A DNA stretch of 64,000 bases from Micromonospora tulbaghiae (lineage in GTDB: Bacteria; Actinomycetota; Actinomycetes; Mycobacteriales; Micromonosporaceae). Position numbers and translations under genes: made by a program. Shown one piece after another: positions 1 to 8,245 of this stretch. Below the pieces are notes generated by a model. That model was not told the origin of the DNA. It did not search any database and saw nothing but the letters and a program-made list of their open reading frames with translations. Every line of letters starts with the position of its first letter. Positions within the stretch are counted from its first letter, which is position 1. The stretch is from NCBI RefSeq assembly GCF_900091605.1, contig NZ_FMCQ01000007.1, forward strand, positions 124,001-188,000, written 5' to 3'.

Positions 1-977
1 CAGGTCGACTCGGTCATGCCCTGCGACGGGCTGCAGCTGAGGGTGATGTGCGACCGGGTCTGGGTGAACAGGCAGCCACCCGAGCCGAGGCTGTTGCCGT
101 AGGACGCGCTGTCACACCGCATGTCGTCCTTGGGCAGCGGGTTGTGCGAGTCGGAGACCATCCCGCTGAGGTGCGTGCCGAGCAGATCCGGGGCGAATGC
201 GTAGTAGCCCTTCTTGTCCTGCGGATTCGTGTCGCCGGACCACGGGGTGGTGGTGGTCGGTATGTAGAACAGCGACTCGGCGACGCTCTGCCCGTAGAGA
301 ACCTGGATGTACGGCGGGCTCGGCTCGCCACACGAGGAGCCGGAGTCCAGCGACACGCAGTTCGGCGACAACCGATAGGCCAGCCCGGGCGCGATCGTGG
401 CCCAGCGGGCGGCGTTCTTGACGTCGACGTCCCAGTCGGTCAGCTGCACCTGGACGTCGGCGTACCGCTGGCCGTTGTAGCCGCGGATGACGTACGTCAG
501 CAGGAACTGCACGTCGGCGATCGGCGCGCCGGTACCCCGCTCGAGGATCGGGAACGTCCAGTCGTCGGAGTAGCACGACGAGAACTTGTTCTTGTGGAAG
601 TACTTGTTGTCGAAGTCGTCGTCGTGCACGGCCCGGCACTCGTCCAGCGTGGCCCAGTCCTCGTTGCCGAGCGGCGCGACCGCCGGCAGCAGCGACGATC
701 CCTCGACGCTGTAGTCGTCAGTCGCCTCCTTGGCGCGCTGGATCGCGTCTTCCGGCGTGTCGATCTGCTGCTCGGCCTGCTGTCGAGGCTTGTCGGCGTT
801 CTCGGCCACCCGACGCCGGAGCTCGGGTAGGTGTTTGCGCGCTTCTTCGCGGCTGCTGAACGAGAAGCCCTGGGTGATGTAGTCGGAGTCGGACGGGGCA
901 GCGGCCGCCGGAGAGCCGACAGTCGCGAGTGCGGTCACCGCCAAAACAAAAGCGGATAGATAAGGTCCGATTCTCAT
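1..977 (-). CDS. Secreted protein, possibly NucA/NucB nuclease-like; 3' end off window
   Basis: An uninterrupted reverse-strand frame begins at ATG 977 and runs off the left edge (at least 325 codons). The first ~30 residues are a Sec-type signal peptide: MRIGPYL, a hydrophobic core, then a cleavage-like AAAAPS. A charged stretch rich in E, R and Q follows, then a globular region with many Cys pairs. Near the window edge the order RCDS..GGCLF resembles the start of the C-terminal region of actinobacterial NucA/NucB deoxyribonucleases. That domain's catalytic part would lie outside the window, so the nuclease call is a guess. The gene is divergent from the DUF4253 gene with a 55-bp gap. Secretion is well supported; function is not. 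Confidence 0.7.
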   Translation of the reverse strand, partial: MRIGPYLSAFVLAVTALATVGSPAAAAPSDSDYITQGFSFSSREEARKHLPELRRRVAENADKPRQQAEQQIDTPEDAIQRAKEATDDYSVEGSSLLPAVAPLGNEDWATLDECRAVHDDDFDNKYFHKNKFSSCYSDDWTFPILERGTGAPIADVQFLLTYVIRGYNGQRYADVQVQLTDWDVDVKNAARWATIAPGLAYRLSPNCVSLDSGSSCGEPSPPYIQVLYGQSVAESLFYIPTTTTPWSGDTNPQDKKGYYAFAPDLLGTHLSGMVSDSHNPLPKDDMRCDSASYGNSLGSGGCLFTQTRSHITLSCSPSQGMTEST

Positions 978-1032
978 GCGGCGGAGTTTAGGCATCAGCA
1001 TTCTTCGGTGTCTGTCCGCTACAGTTTCGTCC

Positions 1033-1872
1033 ATGACCGAGGTGCTGGAGGACCCCGAGGAAGTCGCCGATGTGCTACACGGGACCGAATTGGAAGGCCT
1101 CCCGGTCGAGGAGGGCCTCGGCGATACGCTGGTGATCACGGGTCTCGACTCGGGCCGGCTGCTCCCTGCCTGGCAAATCGCCCGGGCCGCGCTAGGCCGC
1201 ACCGGCCGGTGGCCCGTTCTCACCCGGATCGACGAGCAGTGGCAGGACGTCGATGCGGAACAGGCTTCATCTGATATGGATGGCGTCGATCCATGGATGA
1301 TCTATCGCTGGGCAGGGTTTAATTCGCGAATCCCGCCCGAAGAGGCGCATCTGTGGCTGCCCGACTTTCTCGATTTTCCCGACCCGTCTTTGGAACGTTC
1401 CCTGGCCGCTGTGGAGCGCTCGACGTGGGAGCGGTTGCTGGCCGACCCGGTCGCCCTCGATCAGGCGCAGCGCCGGGCGGATCACCTCGTCGGGACCGGT
1501 CGATGGTTCACTCCGCCCGGCGGCGCCCAGCTGGTGCTGCTGCCGACCCCGGTCCAGTGGCTGGCGCCGGCGTGGCTCGACTACCACGGTGCGACGGCGA
1601 AGGCGGCCCTCCCCGACCTGGGCGATGACCCGGGCCGCCGGGCTCTGGCGGCGGCGATCCGTGAGTGGGAACGCGAGTGGGGTGCCGAGCTGGTGGCCTC
1701 CTGGGGCACCATGTTGCAGTTCGTCACCACCCGTCGGCCGGCGTTGGGTGAACCGGCGTGGCAGCTGGCTCTGCAGCACCTGGCGGTCGGCGGCAGCCTG
1801 GAGTCCCCGCCCTGGGAACTGGCCCTGGCCCTTACCCGATCGGACGCCTGGTTCCTGCACGACCGACCCTGA
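1033..1872 (+). CDS. DUF4253-like protein
   Basis: Cytoplasmic acidic protein of 279 residues from ATG 1033; the frame also opens 19 codons upstream, but that extension overlaps the neighbouring gene's start. The C-terminal ~80 residues (AIREWEREWGAELV, then a Pro-rich link and a W-F ending) match the layout of DUF4253 domains, which are common in actinobacteria and have no known activity. Central W-rich segments fit the same family. There is no signal peptide or membrane segment. It stands alone, divergent from a secreted protein, and is followed by decayed DNA. Confidence 0.7.
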   Translation: MTEVLEDPEEVADVLHGTELEGLPVEEGLGDTLVITGLDSGRLLPAWQIARAALGRTGRWPVLTRIDEQWQDVDAEQASSDMDGVDPWMIYRWAGFNSRIPPEEAHLWLPDFLDFPDPSLERSLAAVERSTWERLLADPVALDQAQRRADHLVGTGRWFTPPGGAQLVLLPTPVQWLAPAWLDYHGATAKAALPDLGDDPGRRALAAAIREWEREWGAELVASWGTMLQFVTTRRPALGEPAWQLALQHLAVGGSLESPPWELALALTRSDAWFLHDRP

Positions 1873-1999
1873 AGCGCTGCGCCTGCTCGCTCGCCGCCGG
1901 TGGCCGAGGCGGCTCGGCACGCGCGGTGATGCCGCGCAATCAGCCGCAGCTGGCGCTGCCAAGCTGAGCGAGTACCTCCGGCGGAGCCACCCCGACCGG

Positions 2000-2422
2000 A
2001 AGCGGCCGACGTTCGGTGTGCTTGGCACCGGCTGGACGGGCCGTACTCGGCGGTCAGCGCGGCGAGGTGTGGGTCGAGGTGGTCGCGCCACCAGATGCTC
2101 ATGCCGGTTTGGGGGTCGTGACCCGCAGTGTCTCCCAGGCCCGCCAGAGCGCGTACAGGCGGGAGATCGCCTCGGGGTGCGCCGCCCACGCATCGCGGGC
2201 ACCAGTTGATCCCGCTGGTCGGCCTGGAGGCGAGGCGCCGCTCGACGACGTGGGCGAGGTAGCCGCCGACCGAAGGCCTCGACGTTGCGGTAGACCGGCT
2301 CCGGGCCGACCGGCTCCGTCGCCACCGTCTCGACGGCTGGCCGGGTCGTCGGCGAGCTGGCCGAGCAGCGCGTTGAGGTCGGCGACGGCGTCGGCGGCTG
2401 GCCCGGCGTTGGGGGTGGTCAT
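2000..2422 (-). pseudogene. DUF4913 protein, frameshifted remnant (copy A)
   Basis: Conserved DUF4913 blocks occur in order on the reverse strand but in different frames. An N-terminal MTTPNAGPAADAV begins at ATG 2422. PVYRNVEAF follows, then HPEAISRLYALWRAWE, then GMSIWWRDHLDPHLAAL ending near 2009. DUF4913 proteins are encoded on actinobacterial conjugative and integrative elements beside the coupling protein. At least three frame changes are needed to rebuild the domain, so this is either a pseudogene or a run of sequencing indels. It lies directly downstream of a VirD4/TraG-like tail on the same strand, the usual order in such elements. Confidence 0.6.
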
Positions 2423-2439
2423 GAGGCTGGCCCCGGTGG

Positions 2440-2703
2440 GACGTCGGGGGAGAGGGCCAGTCGGTGCGACCGGTGGGGTCCCAGTGAGCGATCGACGCGC
2501 GGATCGCCGCCGCGTAGGCCCGTCCTGCCAGGGAGCGGTGCGGGCGAGCGCGGGCGGGGCGCCGGAGGCGTACACGACCATCCGGCCGCGGGGCAGGGCG
2601 TGCAGGTCGGAGACGTCGAGGATGCGCTGGCGCCGTGCAACCCGACTCGATGCAGCTTGCCGCTGAGGTGGAGAGACCGACGAACCAAGTGGCCGACCTT
2701 CAG
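2440..2703 (-). pseudogene. C-terminal remnant of VirD4/TraG-like coupling protein
   Basis: A short reverse-strand segment encodes ILDVSDLHALPRGRMVVY followed by ASGAPPALARTAPW and, after a frame change, a tail rich in AAAIRAS. This resembles the last ~60 residues of actinobacterial type IV coupling proteins (a D-L-..LP-GR-VV core, then ..SGAP..L.RT.PW). The ATPase domains are absent, so only the end of the gene survives. Its position before a DUF4913 remnant supports a decayed conjugation module. Assignment rests on motif resemblance alone. Confidence 0.45.
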
Positions 2704-2751
2704 CAGACCCATGCCGAGCGCGGCCACGCTGATGACGGGGGCGATCGGCCA

Positions 2752-3102
2752 CCGTTGTACTCCACGGTCGAGGAGCGGATGTTCACGTACCTGTTGCCGA
2801 CTTTCCCGCGCCTGGCAGGCGGGTCGGCATGTCTCGATGGCATTGGTGCGAGCAATGGCGGCGCGACGACGAAGCAGCTACCCGCCTGACCACCCTCTGG
2901 TATGGCTGGGAACAGGCCCGACTGCAGGTGAACGGCATGCTTCCCCGCGGCTCAGAGAACTTGACTACCCGTCCTCTACGGCGACGACGGGCTGTTCCGC
3001 ATCTGCTCTGCAAGCGATGATCTTGTTTTGGCGCGACACCACCCATCGTCGGAGGTGCCGGCCGTGCCCGCGCCCGAGAACTGGTGGAGTTGGTGGGACT
3101 GA
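2752..3102 (+). pseudogene. DUF4913 protein, frameshifted remnant (copy B)
   Basis: A second DUF4913-like gene on the forward strand, also split between frames. LYSTVEERMFTYLLPTF is followed, after a shift near 2830, by RWHWCEQWRRDDEAATRL and TLWYGWEQARLQ. A further shift leads to LYGDDGLFRICSAS and a natural C-terminus ENWWSWWD before the TGA at 3100-3102. The WCEQW..DEAATRL.TLW..WE core is the family signature. Copies A and B lie on opposite strands and differ strongly, so they are separate family members rather than one inverted gene. Confidence 0.6.
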
Positions 3103-3176
3103 AATCGCGTCGATCGGCCAGGCAGGATCGGGTGTGCGGCGACCGACGCGCAAGCTGGGCCCTCCTGCAGCTAACC

Positions 3177-3296
3177 TCACTGGTTGAGCAGCCACCCGAC
3201 GAAGGCGCGGGTGGCGCCTGCGACTGCGCTGCCGATCGCAGTGAGCATGAGACGAACCCGCAGGGTCTTCAGCCGGCGGTCGGTGTTGTCTCGCAT
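3177..3296 (-). CDS. Small 39-residue membrane-like protein
   Basis: An ATG at 3296 follows an excellent ribosome binding site (AGGAGGAAACC immediately upstream) and opens a 39-codon frame ending in TGA at 3177. The protein starts with a charged MRDNTDRRLKTLRVRL, then has a mildly hydrophobic helix (LMLTAIGSAVAGATRAFVG) and ends WLLNQ. That is typical of tiny single-pass or membrane-surface proteins on mobile elements. No family is recognised. It lies between the DUF4913 remnant and the P-loop/Sel1 gene, divergent from the latter. Confidence 0.5.
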   Translation of the reverse strand: MRDNTDRRLKTLRVRLMLTAIGSAVAGATRAFVGWLLNQ

Positions 3297-3431
3297 GGTT
3301 TCCTCCTGGTCCTTGCGTCGGTGCTTGGCTTATCCTTGACAGCGGCTTTTCGCCGCCGAACCAGTTGCGATGAGTGCGGTCGGGGTGGAGGGGTGTAGAT
3401 GCGCGCGGACGATCGGTGACGATGGGCCGCG

Positions 3432-6032
3432 ATGGATAGCGACGGCCGCAGTTCGGCACGACGCCGGGCACGCGGTATTAGTCGGGCACCGCTGGAGCCA
3501 GGGGCGCTCAAAGACCTCAAAGATGCGATCTACCGTCTGTACGTGGATGCTGGTCGGCCCACCCTTGACCTGATCGCCGCTGACGTCACCGGTCTGGCCG
3601 ACGAACTCGACCTCCCGGGCACCCCCGGCCGTGACACCATCAACCGGATCATCGGAGATGCGCGTCTTCCGCCGGTACGTGAGGACACGGTCGCGACCGC
3701 AGTGGTCCTCGCCCAGGCGGCTGGTCGACGGGACACGGCAGCAATTGCCGCAGACATCAGCAAACTCTGGACGCGGGCGGCCGGGACGCCTGTGGACAGC
3801 AGGTTCGGGCAGCCGGTCCGGCAATGTGACCCGCTGGCGCTCGAGGTGCACCCCGCGATTCAGATAGGTCGTTCGCTACCGCCGTTGCCCCCGTACGTCG
3901 AGCGCAGACACGACCACGAGTTGGCAAAGGTCGTTAACGAAGCCTCCTCGGGCAGGAGCCGCATCGCGATGCTCGTGGGAGCGTCCTCTACGGGAAAGAC
4001 ACGCGCCTGCTGGGAAGCGATCCAGCGTCTGCCCGCGCAGTGGCGCGTATGGCACCCGTTCGACCCAACCCGGCCCGACGCCGCCGACCAGCATCTCGCG
4101 CAGGTCGCCGGGCATACCGTGGTCTGGTTCAACGAGGCGCAGCACTACCTGCTCACGCCCGATCCGAGGCTAGGGGAGCGCGTAGCAGCCCGATTGCGGA
4201 CCCTACTGCGTGATCCAGCGCGTGGACCTGTACTGATATTGGGAACAATCTGGCCGTACTACTGGGATGCGTTGACAGGTCCGCCGCCTGCGAATGATCT
4301 TGATCTACACGCGCAGGCCCGAGAGCTGCTGATCGGCGCCGACATCACTGTGCCGGATGTTTGGGCACCAGACGAGGTGCGGCAGCTTGCGGCGGCGTCC
4401 GACGAGCGTCTGCGGGATGCCGTCGAGAACGCCGAGGCCGGGCGCATCACGCAGTACCTAGCCGGCGTGCCCGAACTGATGCAGCGATACCGCAATGCAC
4501 CACCATCGGTCCGAGCTGTCCTCACCGCCGCTATCGACGCGCGCCGCCTCGGGCATCCGCTAGCCCTGCCGCACGAGTTGCTCGCGAGAGCAGCGCCCAG
4601 CTACCTGGCTGATGTCGAGTGGAACCAACTGGCCGACGACTGGTGGCAAGAGGCTCTCGCGTATACCGCTAAACCGTGTCACGGCATCGCGGGGCCGCTG
4701 ATCCGGATCCGTCCTCGCCCCACTGAACGTAGCGCCACGTCTCTTACTTGTTATCGACTTGCCGACTACCTTCAGCAGCGCGGCGCAGCGGAGCGCGCGT
4801 CTATCTTCCCGCCAGCCGGGTTCTGGGACGCCGTGGCAATCTCCGTCAGCGACCCGGTTACTCTACGCAGCTTCGGTGACCACGCGGAGCGCCGCGGGCG
4901 GTACCGGCGTGCCGCTGCGCTCTACCAGCTCGCGGTCCAAGGTGGAGATAACGAGGCTCGCTGGACCTTGGCCGCATTGCGAGAACGCGCCGGAGATCAA
5001 GCCGGCGCCGCCGCGTTGCGGCAAGGCGGCACTACAACAGCTGCCGACGAGGCCGGTGAGCTATCTGCGAGCGCGGAACTGCGTGAACGGGCAGGGGACC
5101 TGCCTGGCGCAATCGTTCTGTACCGGCAGGCAGCCGATCGCGGGGATGCACAGTCCTGGGACAAGCTGGTGTCGCTGCTAGAGCAGACTTCGGACGCGAA
5201 CGGCGCGCTGGCCGCGGCATTGCGGGCCGCGGACCAGGGCCAAACATCCGCGCTCAAGGTACTCGCGATCACTCGCGACCGGCTGGGGGACTTGGCCGGT
5301 TCAGAACAGGTTGCACGCCTCGCAGCCGATCGGGGCGACGCGACGATATTCACCACGCTCGGTGCGATCCGTGAACGTCTCGGCGACATGAGCAGCGCCA
5401 GAGACCTGTACCAGCGAGGTGCTGACCATGGCGATGCGTACGCACTCTGGTGTCTGTCCGAGCTTCTTCGGCGGACTGGCCTCAGGGACGAGGCGGAGAG
5501 ACTCCAGCAGGCTATTGACAGCGGAACGCCGTCCGCGCTGATGACCCTTGCCGCCCTACGCGAACAGATGGGTGACTGGTCGGCCGCTCGTCAGCTGTAC
5601 CAGCGGGCATCCGACCGAGGCAGTGTCGCAGCGTTGCTCTCGCTGGCCGCCCTCCACGAGCGCGACGGCGACCTCGACGCCGCAGAGAAGCGATACCAGC
5701 AAGCCATCGAGCAGGGCGACGTGACCGGCTTGTGGTCGCTGGCCGGCCTGCGCCACCAATCCGGCAACCTCGTCGGTGCCATCGATATGTATCGCAGAGC
5801 CGCCGATCACGGAATCACCGCAGCCTTGATCTCGCTGGCCGAACTAGCTGAAGAACAGGGTGATCGGGTCCAGGCGACGAACTGGGCGCAACTGGCCACT
5901 GACCAGGGCGACAGTGATGGCCTCGCCATGCTGATCCGGCTGCGCCACCGAGCGGGAGACCACGCCGGCGCGGCCCGCATGGAACGCTTCGGATTGGAGG
6001 ACGATGGCAGCCCCGCCGCTCACCTCGAATGA
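3432..6032 (+). CDS. P-loop NTPase with Sel1/TPR-like repeats
   Basis: An 866-residue protein with three parts. Residues ~20-115 are a helical domain. Residues ~150-480 are an NTPase-like region with Walker A GASSTGKT (about 182-189) and a Walker B-like VVWFNEAQ about 45 residues later. From ~490 to the end there are about ten ~36-residue helical repeats of the form ADRGDA..LW.LA.LRER.GD, which are Sel1/TPR-like. The arrangement of sensor repeats after a P-loop resembles STAND-type signalling ATPases, but NB-ARC motifs are not clear. It is cargo of the leftmost integrative element, upstream of the coiled-coil/RHIM cassette. Start choice is ATG 3432, with a weak upstream Shine-Dalgarno. Confidence 0.75.
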   Translation: MDSDGRSSARRRARGISRAPLEPGALKDLKDAIYRLYVDAGRPTLDLIAADVTGLADELDLPGTPGRDTINRIIGDARLPPVREDTVATAVVLAQAAGRRDTAAIAADISKLWTRAAGTPVDSRFGQPVRQCDPLALEVHPAIQIGRSLPPLPPYVERRHDHELAKVVNEASSGRSRIAMLVGASSTGKTRACWEAIQRLPAQWRVWHPFDPTRPDAADQHLAQVAGHTVVWFNEAQHYLLTPDPRLGERVAARLRTLLRDPARGPVLILGTIWPYYWDALTGPPPANDLDLHAQARELLIGADITVPDVWAPDEVRQLAAASDERLRDAVENAEAGRITQYLAGVPELMQRYRNAPPSVRAVLTAAIDARRLGHPLALPHELLARAAPSYLADVEWNQLADDWWQEALAYTAKPCHGIAGPLIRIRPRPTERSATSLTCYRLADYLQQRGAAERASIFPPAGFWDAVAISVSDPVTLRSFGDHAERRGRYRRAAALYQLAVQGGDNEARWTLAALRERAGDQAGAAALRQGGTTTAADEAGELSASAELRERAGDLPGAIVLYRQAADRGDAQSWDKLVSLLEQTSDANGALAAALRAADQGQTSALKVLAITRDRLGDLAGSEQVARLAADRGDATIFTTLGAIRERLGDMSSARDLYQRGADHGDAYALWCLSELLRRTGLRDEAERLQQAIDSGTPSALMTLAALREQMGDWSAARQLYQRASDRGSVAALLSLAALHERDGDLDAAEKRYQQAIEQGDVTGLWSLAGLRHQSGNLVGAIDMYRRAADHGITAALISLAELAEEQGDRVQATNWAQLATDQGDSDGLAMLIRLRHRAGDHAGAARMERFGLEDDGSPAAHLE

Positions 6033-6336
6033 GGGACATCAATCCTCCTTAAACCTGGCCGCTCAGCGCCCGCAGGGCATCCCTGGAATCTCGGCTTCGG
6101 CCCACGCGTCTCTCCACGGCCGCGGCGAGCGTGGGCGAAGGTGCGGACGCGGACACGCGGCAGCGGACGCTACGCGGCAGATGAGGGCGGTGCCCGGGGC
6201 GGCCTTCCCGGTGAAAAATTCCCGTTGCGGAACTTAACCGCGCACGCGAAGCGCGCCGGGTTTGAGTGCTCATGACAAACCTTGCACGGTGGCTCAGTGT
6301 CGCCAGGATTTCAGGAACGACTAAGCGGAGACACCG
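6033..6336. other. Gap without a recognised gene
   Basis: About 300 bases between the P-loop/Sel1 gene and the coiled-coil gene. Only short open frames with shadow-like composition are seen. The last ~80 bases before ATG 6337 are less GC-rich and probably hold the promoter of that gene; no clear -10/-35 can be named. Confidence 0.4.
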
Positions 6337-6816
6337 ATGAATAGCGAGGTTGCGGCCGTCGTCGTCGCTGTCGCAGGCGTTGCGGGAACACTCGCTTCAG
6401 CTGTGATCACACAGGTCCTGGTGATGCGTGCACGATCACGCGAGGTTGAGGTTCAGAACAACCACCGGCGAGAAGATCATGAGCAAGCGCTGCAGAATGC
6501 ACAGCGCGCCGAGGTCAAGACCGCCATCGCCAGCTACATTGAAGCTGCCCAGCACTTGCAGACCCAGCTCTACGCGCGCGAGCACGGCCGGGACTTCGAG
6601 GATGTAGCGCTGCTCGTCGAACAGATCTGGCTTGCCCATGCGCGAGTCGACATCCTCTGCTCTGACCGACTACGCCTGCCGCTCGTACAGCATGCGCAGG
6701 CCCTCAACGAGGTGGCCCGCCACGAAGAACGCCATGAGGACTGGTGGAACTACGTCCTTCCGTATAAGCGAGCTTTAATGGACTCAATTCGTGATGAGCT
6801 GAGACGGTCGGATTAG
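6337..6816 (+). CDS. Membrane-anchored coiled-coil protein
   Basis: A 159-residue protein. One N-terminal transmembrane helix (residues ~4-28, VAAVVVAVAGVAGTLASAVI) is followed by a highly charged helical cytoplasmic part (RARSREVEVQNNHRREDHEQ) that likely forms a coiled coil, ending in DELRRSD. The short N-terminus and positive residues after the helix suggest the C-terminal part is inside the cell. No enzymatic motif is seen. Its TAG stop spans the left junction of an IS element. In the ancestral, IS-free sequence it overlapped the stop of the convergent RHIM-like gene. Proteins of this shape are common in actinobacteria without a known role. Confidence 0.75.
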   Translation: MNSEVAAVVVAVAGVAGTLASAVITQVLVMRARSREVEVQNNHRREDHEQALQNAQRAEVKTAIASYIEAAQHLQTQLYAREHGRDFEDVALLVEQIWLAHARVDILCSDRLRLPLVQHAQALNEVARHEERHEDWWNYVLPYKRALMDSIRDELRRSD

Positions 6817-7568
6817 GGCGTGTCCTGTCGATCATGGGAGCCAGATGACGGCAGCGATCAGGACGAGGCCGGCTCGGTAGAGGGATGCGCGTTTGGCGTA
6901 TCGCGTTGCCAGGTCACGCCACTGCTTGAGCCGGTTGAAGCAGCGTTCCACGACGTTGCGCTTCTTGTAGATCACCTTGTCGAAGGCCGGTGGTCGCCCG
7001 CCGTGGCTGCCCTTGGCGGCCCGGCGAGCGACCTGGTCGCTGCGTTCCGGGATGACGTGCCGGATCCCGCGCGATCGCAGGGCTCGCCGGGTCGAGTCAT
7101 GTGCATAGCCCTTGTCCGCGATCAGCACCTCCGGTCGCTTGCGGGGCCGACCCGGCCCGGGCTCGTTGACGCGGATCGCGTCCAGCAGCGCCAACAGCTG
7201 CGGGTTGTCGCCGGCTTGGCCGGGGGTGAGCAGGATCGACAGCGGCCGTCCGCGTCCGTCGACCGCGAGGTGAATCTTCGTGCTCAACCCGCCGCGGGAC
7301 CGGCCGATGGCCTCGCCATCTTGCGCACCAGGTTGCCGGGGAGCCCCCCTTTTTTGCGGGCGCCAGCGGCATGCTGGTGCGCCCGCACGATCGACGAGTC
7401 GATGCTGATCGTCCACTGCACCGGCGTGCCGTCGTCATGCACCTGCGCCGCCGCGAGGATCCGATCCCATGTCCCGTCAGCGGTCCAGCGCACCCGCGGC
7501 CAACCAGCACGCCGGCAAGCCCGCCGGACCTTCACCTGGACCTAATCAACCCCATCTCAAACACGCAC
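6816..7568 (-). mobile_element. IS5-family insertion sequence, internally deleted, TTA target duplication
   Basis: A 753-bp element with related ends (GGGCGTGTCC at 6816 and, reversed, GTGCGTGTTT ending at 7568), flanked by the direct repeat TTA at 6813-6815 and 7569-7571. It encodes an IS5-type DDE transposase on the reverse strand. Complete relatives are longer because the first ~70 transposase codons are missing here, so the element is probably not autonomous. The joined flanks (GATTAGTGG) restore an overlap of the stops of two convergent genes, which confirms the insertion boundaries. Confidence 0.85.
6832..7535 (-). pseudogene. IS5-family transposase, N-terminally truncated, two-frame
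   Basis: The upstream frame holds WTADGTWDRILAAAQVHDDG and the first DDE aspartate in WTISIDSSIVRAHQHAAG. A slippery run of six A and six G (7344-7355 on the forward strand as C and T) follows, and the downstream frame continues with STKIHLAVDGRGRPLS, the second aspartate in VLIADKGYAHD and the glutamate in KKRNVVERCFNRLKQWR. Programmed frameshifting at such runs is normal for IS5 relatives of the IS427 type. The N-terminal helix-turn-helix part is absent, replaced near 7500 by unrelated sequence, so the protein should be inactive. Confidence 0.85.
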
Positions 7569-7931
7569 TTAGTGGAATTCGTTGCGTTGGTGAGTCCGGT
7601 CACCGATCTGCTGGCCGTAGATATTGCCGGCCACATGCACGGTGGTCCCAGCGGGAGCCTCGCGGAGCAGATCGCGCGCCGCCGCAAGAACCGCCGGATC
7701 GCTGGCGGCCTCGGAGGCGACCAGATCCGCGCCGAGCAGTTCCTGCCACTGGCCCGGCAGGGTCTTGTCGGCGTACAGCTTCCCCTGGGCCTCGGGCCGG
7801 TCCGCGAAGAGCTCACGAAGCCGGTCCTTGAGCGCGGCATAGGCGTCCTGCACCGCGCTGCTCGCGGTCGCGCTCACACCGGCCGACGCGCCCGCCGCCA
7901 ACGCCGTGACAATCAAATCCACCTCGGACAA
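7569..7931 (-). CDS. Small protein with C-terminal RHIM-like amyloid motif
   Basis: A 120-residue protein from TTG 7931; AGGAGG lies 8 bases upstream and gives the start MSEVDLIVTALAAGAS. Residues 1-~90 form an all-helical domain rich in Ala, seen in many actinobacterial proteins beginning SEVD.IV.AL.AGA. The last ~25 residues are VAGNIYGQQIGDRTHQRNEF, which matches the RHIM pattern (I/V-Q-I-G-x-x-x-Q/N) of amyloid-forming signalling motifs. Bacterial RHIM-like motifs are known at the ends of effector or adaptor proteins next to NLR-type genes. It is divergent from a protein with three such motifs and formerly overlapped the convergent membrane coiled-coil gene. Amyloid formation is an inference. 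Confidence 0.75.
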   Translation of the reverse strand: MSEVDLIVTALAAGASAGVSATASSAVQDAYAALKDRLRELFADRPEAQGKLYADKTLPGQWQELLGADLVASEAASDPAVLAAARDLLREAPAGTTVHVAGNIYGQQIGDRTHQRNEFH

Positions 7932-8245
7932 TGTCACCACCTCCTGACCACCAGTCAACCTCGGCCTTGCCACCCTTGACCAGCCGCCGATACGGTGAGC
8001 TCCGACGAGGCCGCTCGGGCGCGTCCCCCTACCGCCCAACGGTCCGACGAGGGCGACTGCATCGACGAGGGAATTGTCCCGGCCGGCAGGCTGCGGCCAG
8101 GAACTGCCTCGGTGGTGCCACCCCGACGCTGTCAATGTCCACGATGGCGGTGGCGGGCCCGCCCCGAAGGGGCGCCCGTCGGGTCGCCTTCGCCGTCGCC
8201 TCTGAATCCCGCTTCAGACAGGGGTACGTGCCGACAGGAGGAGTA

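Noticed and set aside
3860..3905. IQIG tetrapeptide in the P-loop/Sel1 protein as a fifth RHIM-like motif
   Set aside because: Only four residues match; the following Asn/Gln positions are absent and the segment is followed by prolines.
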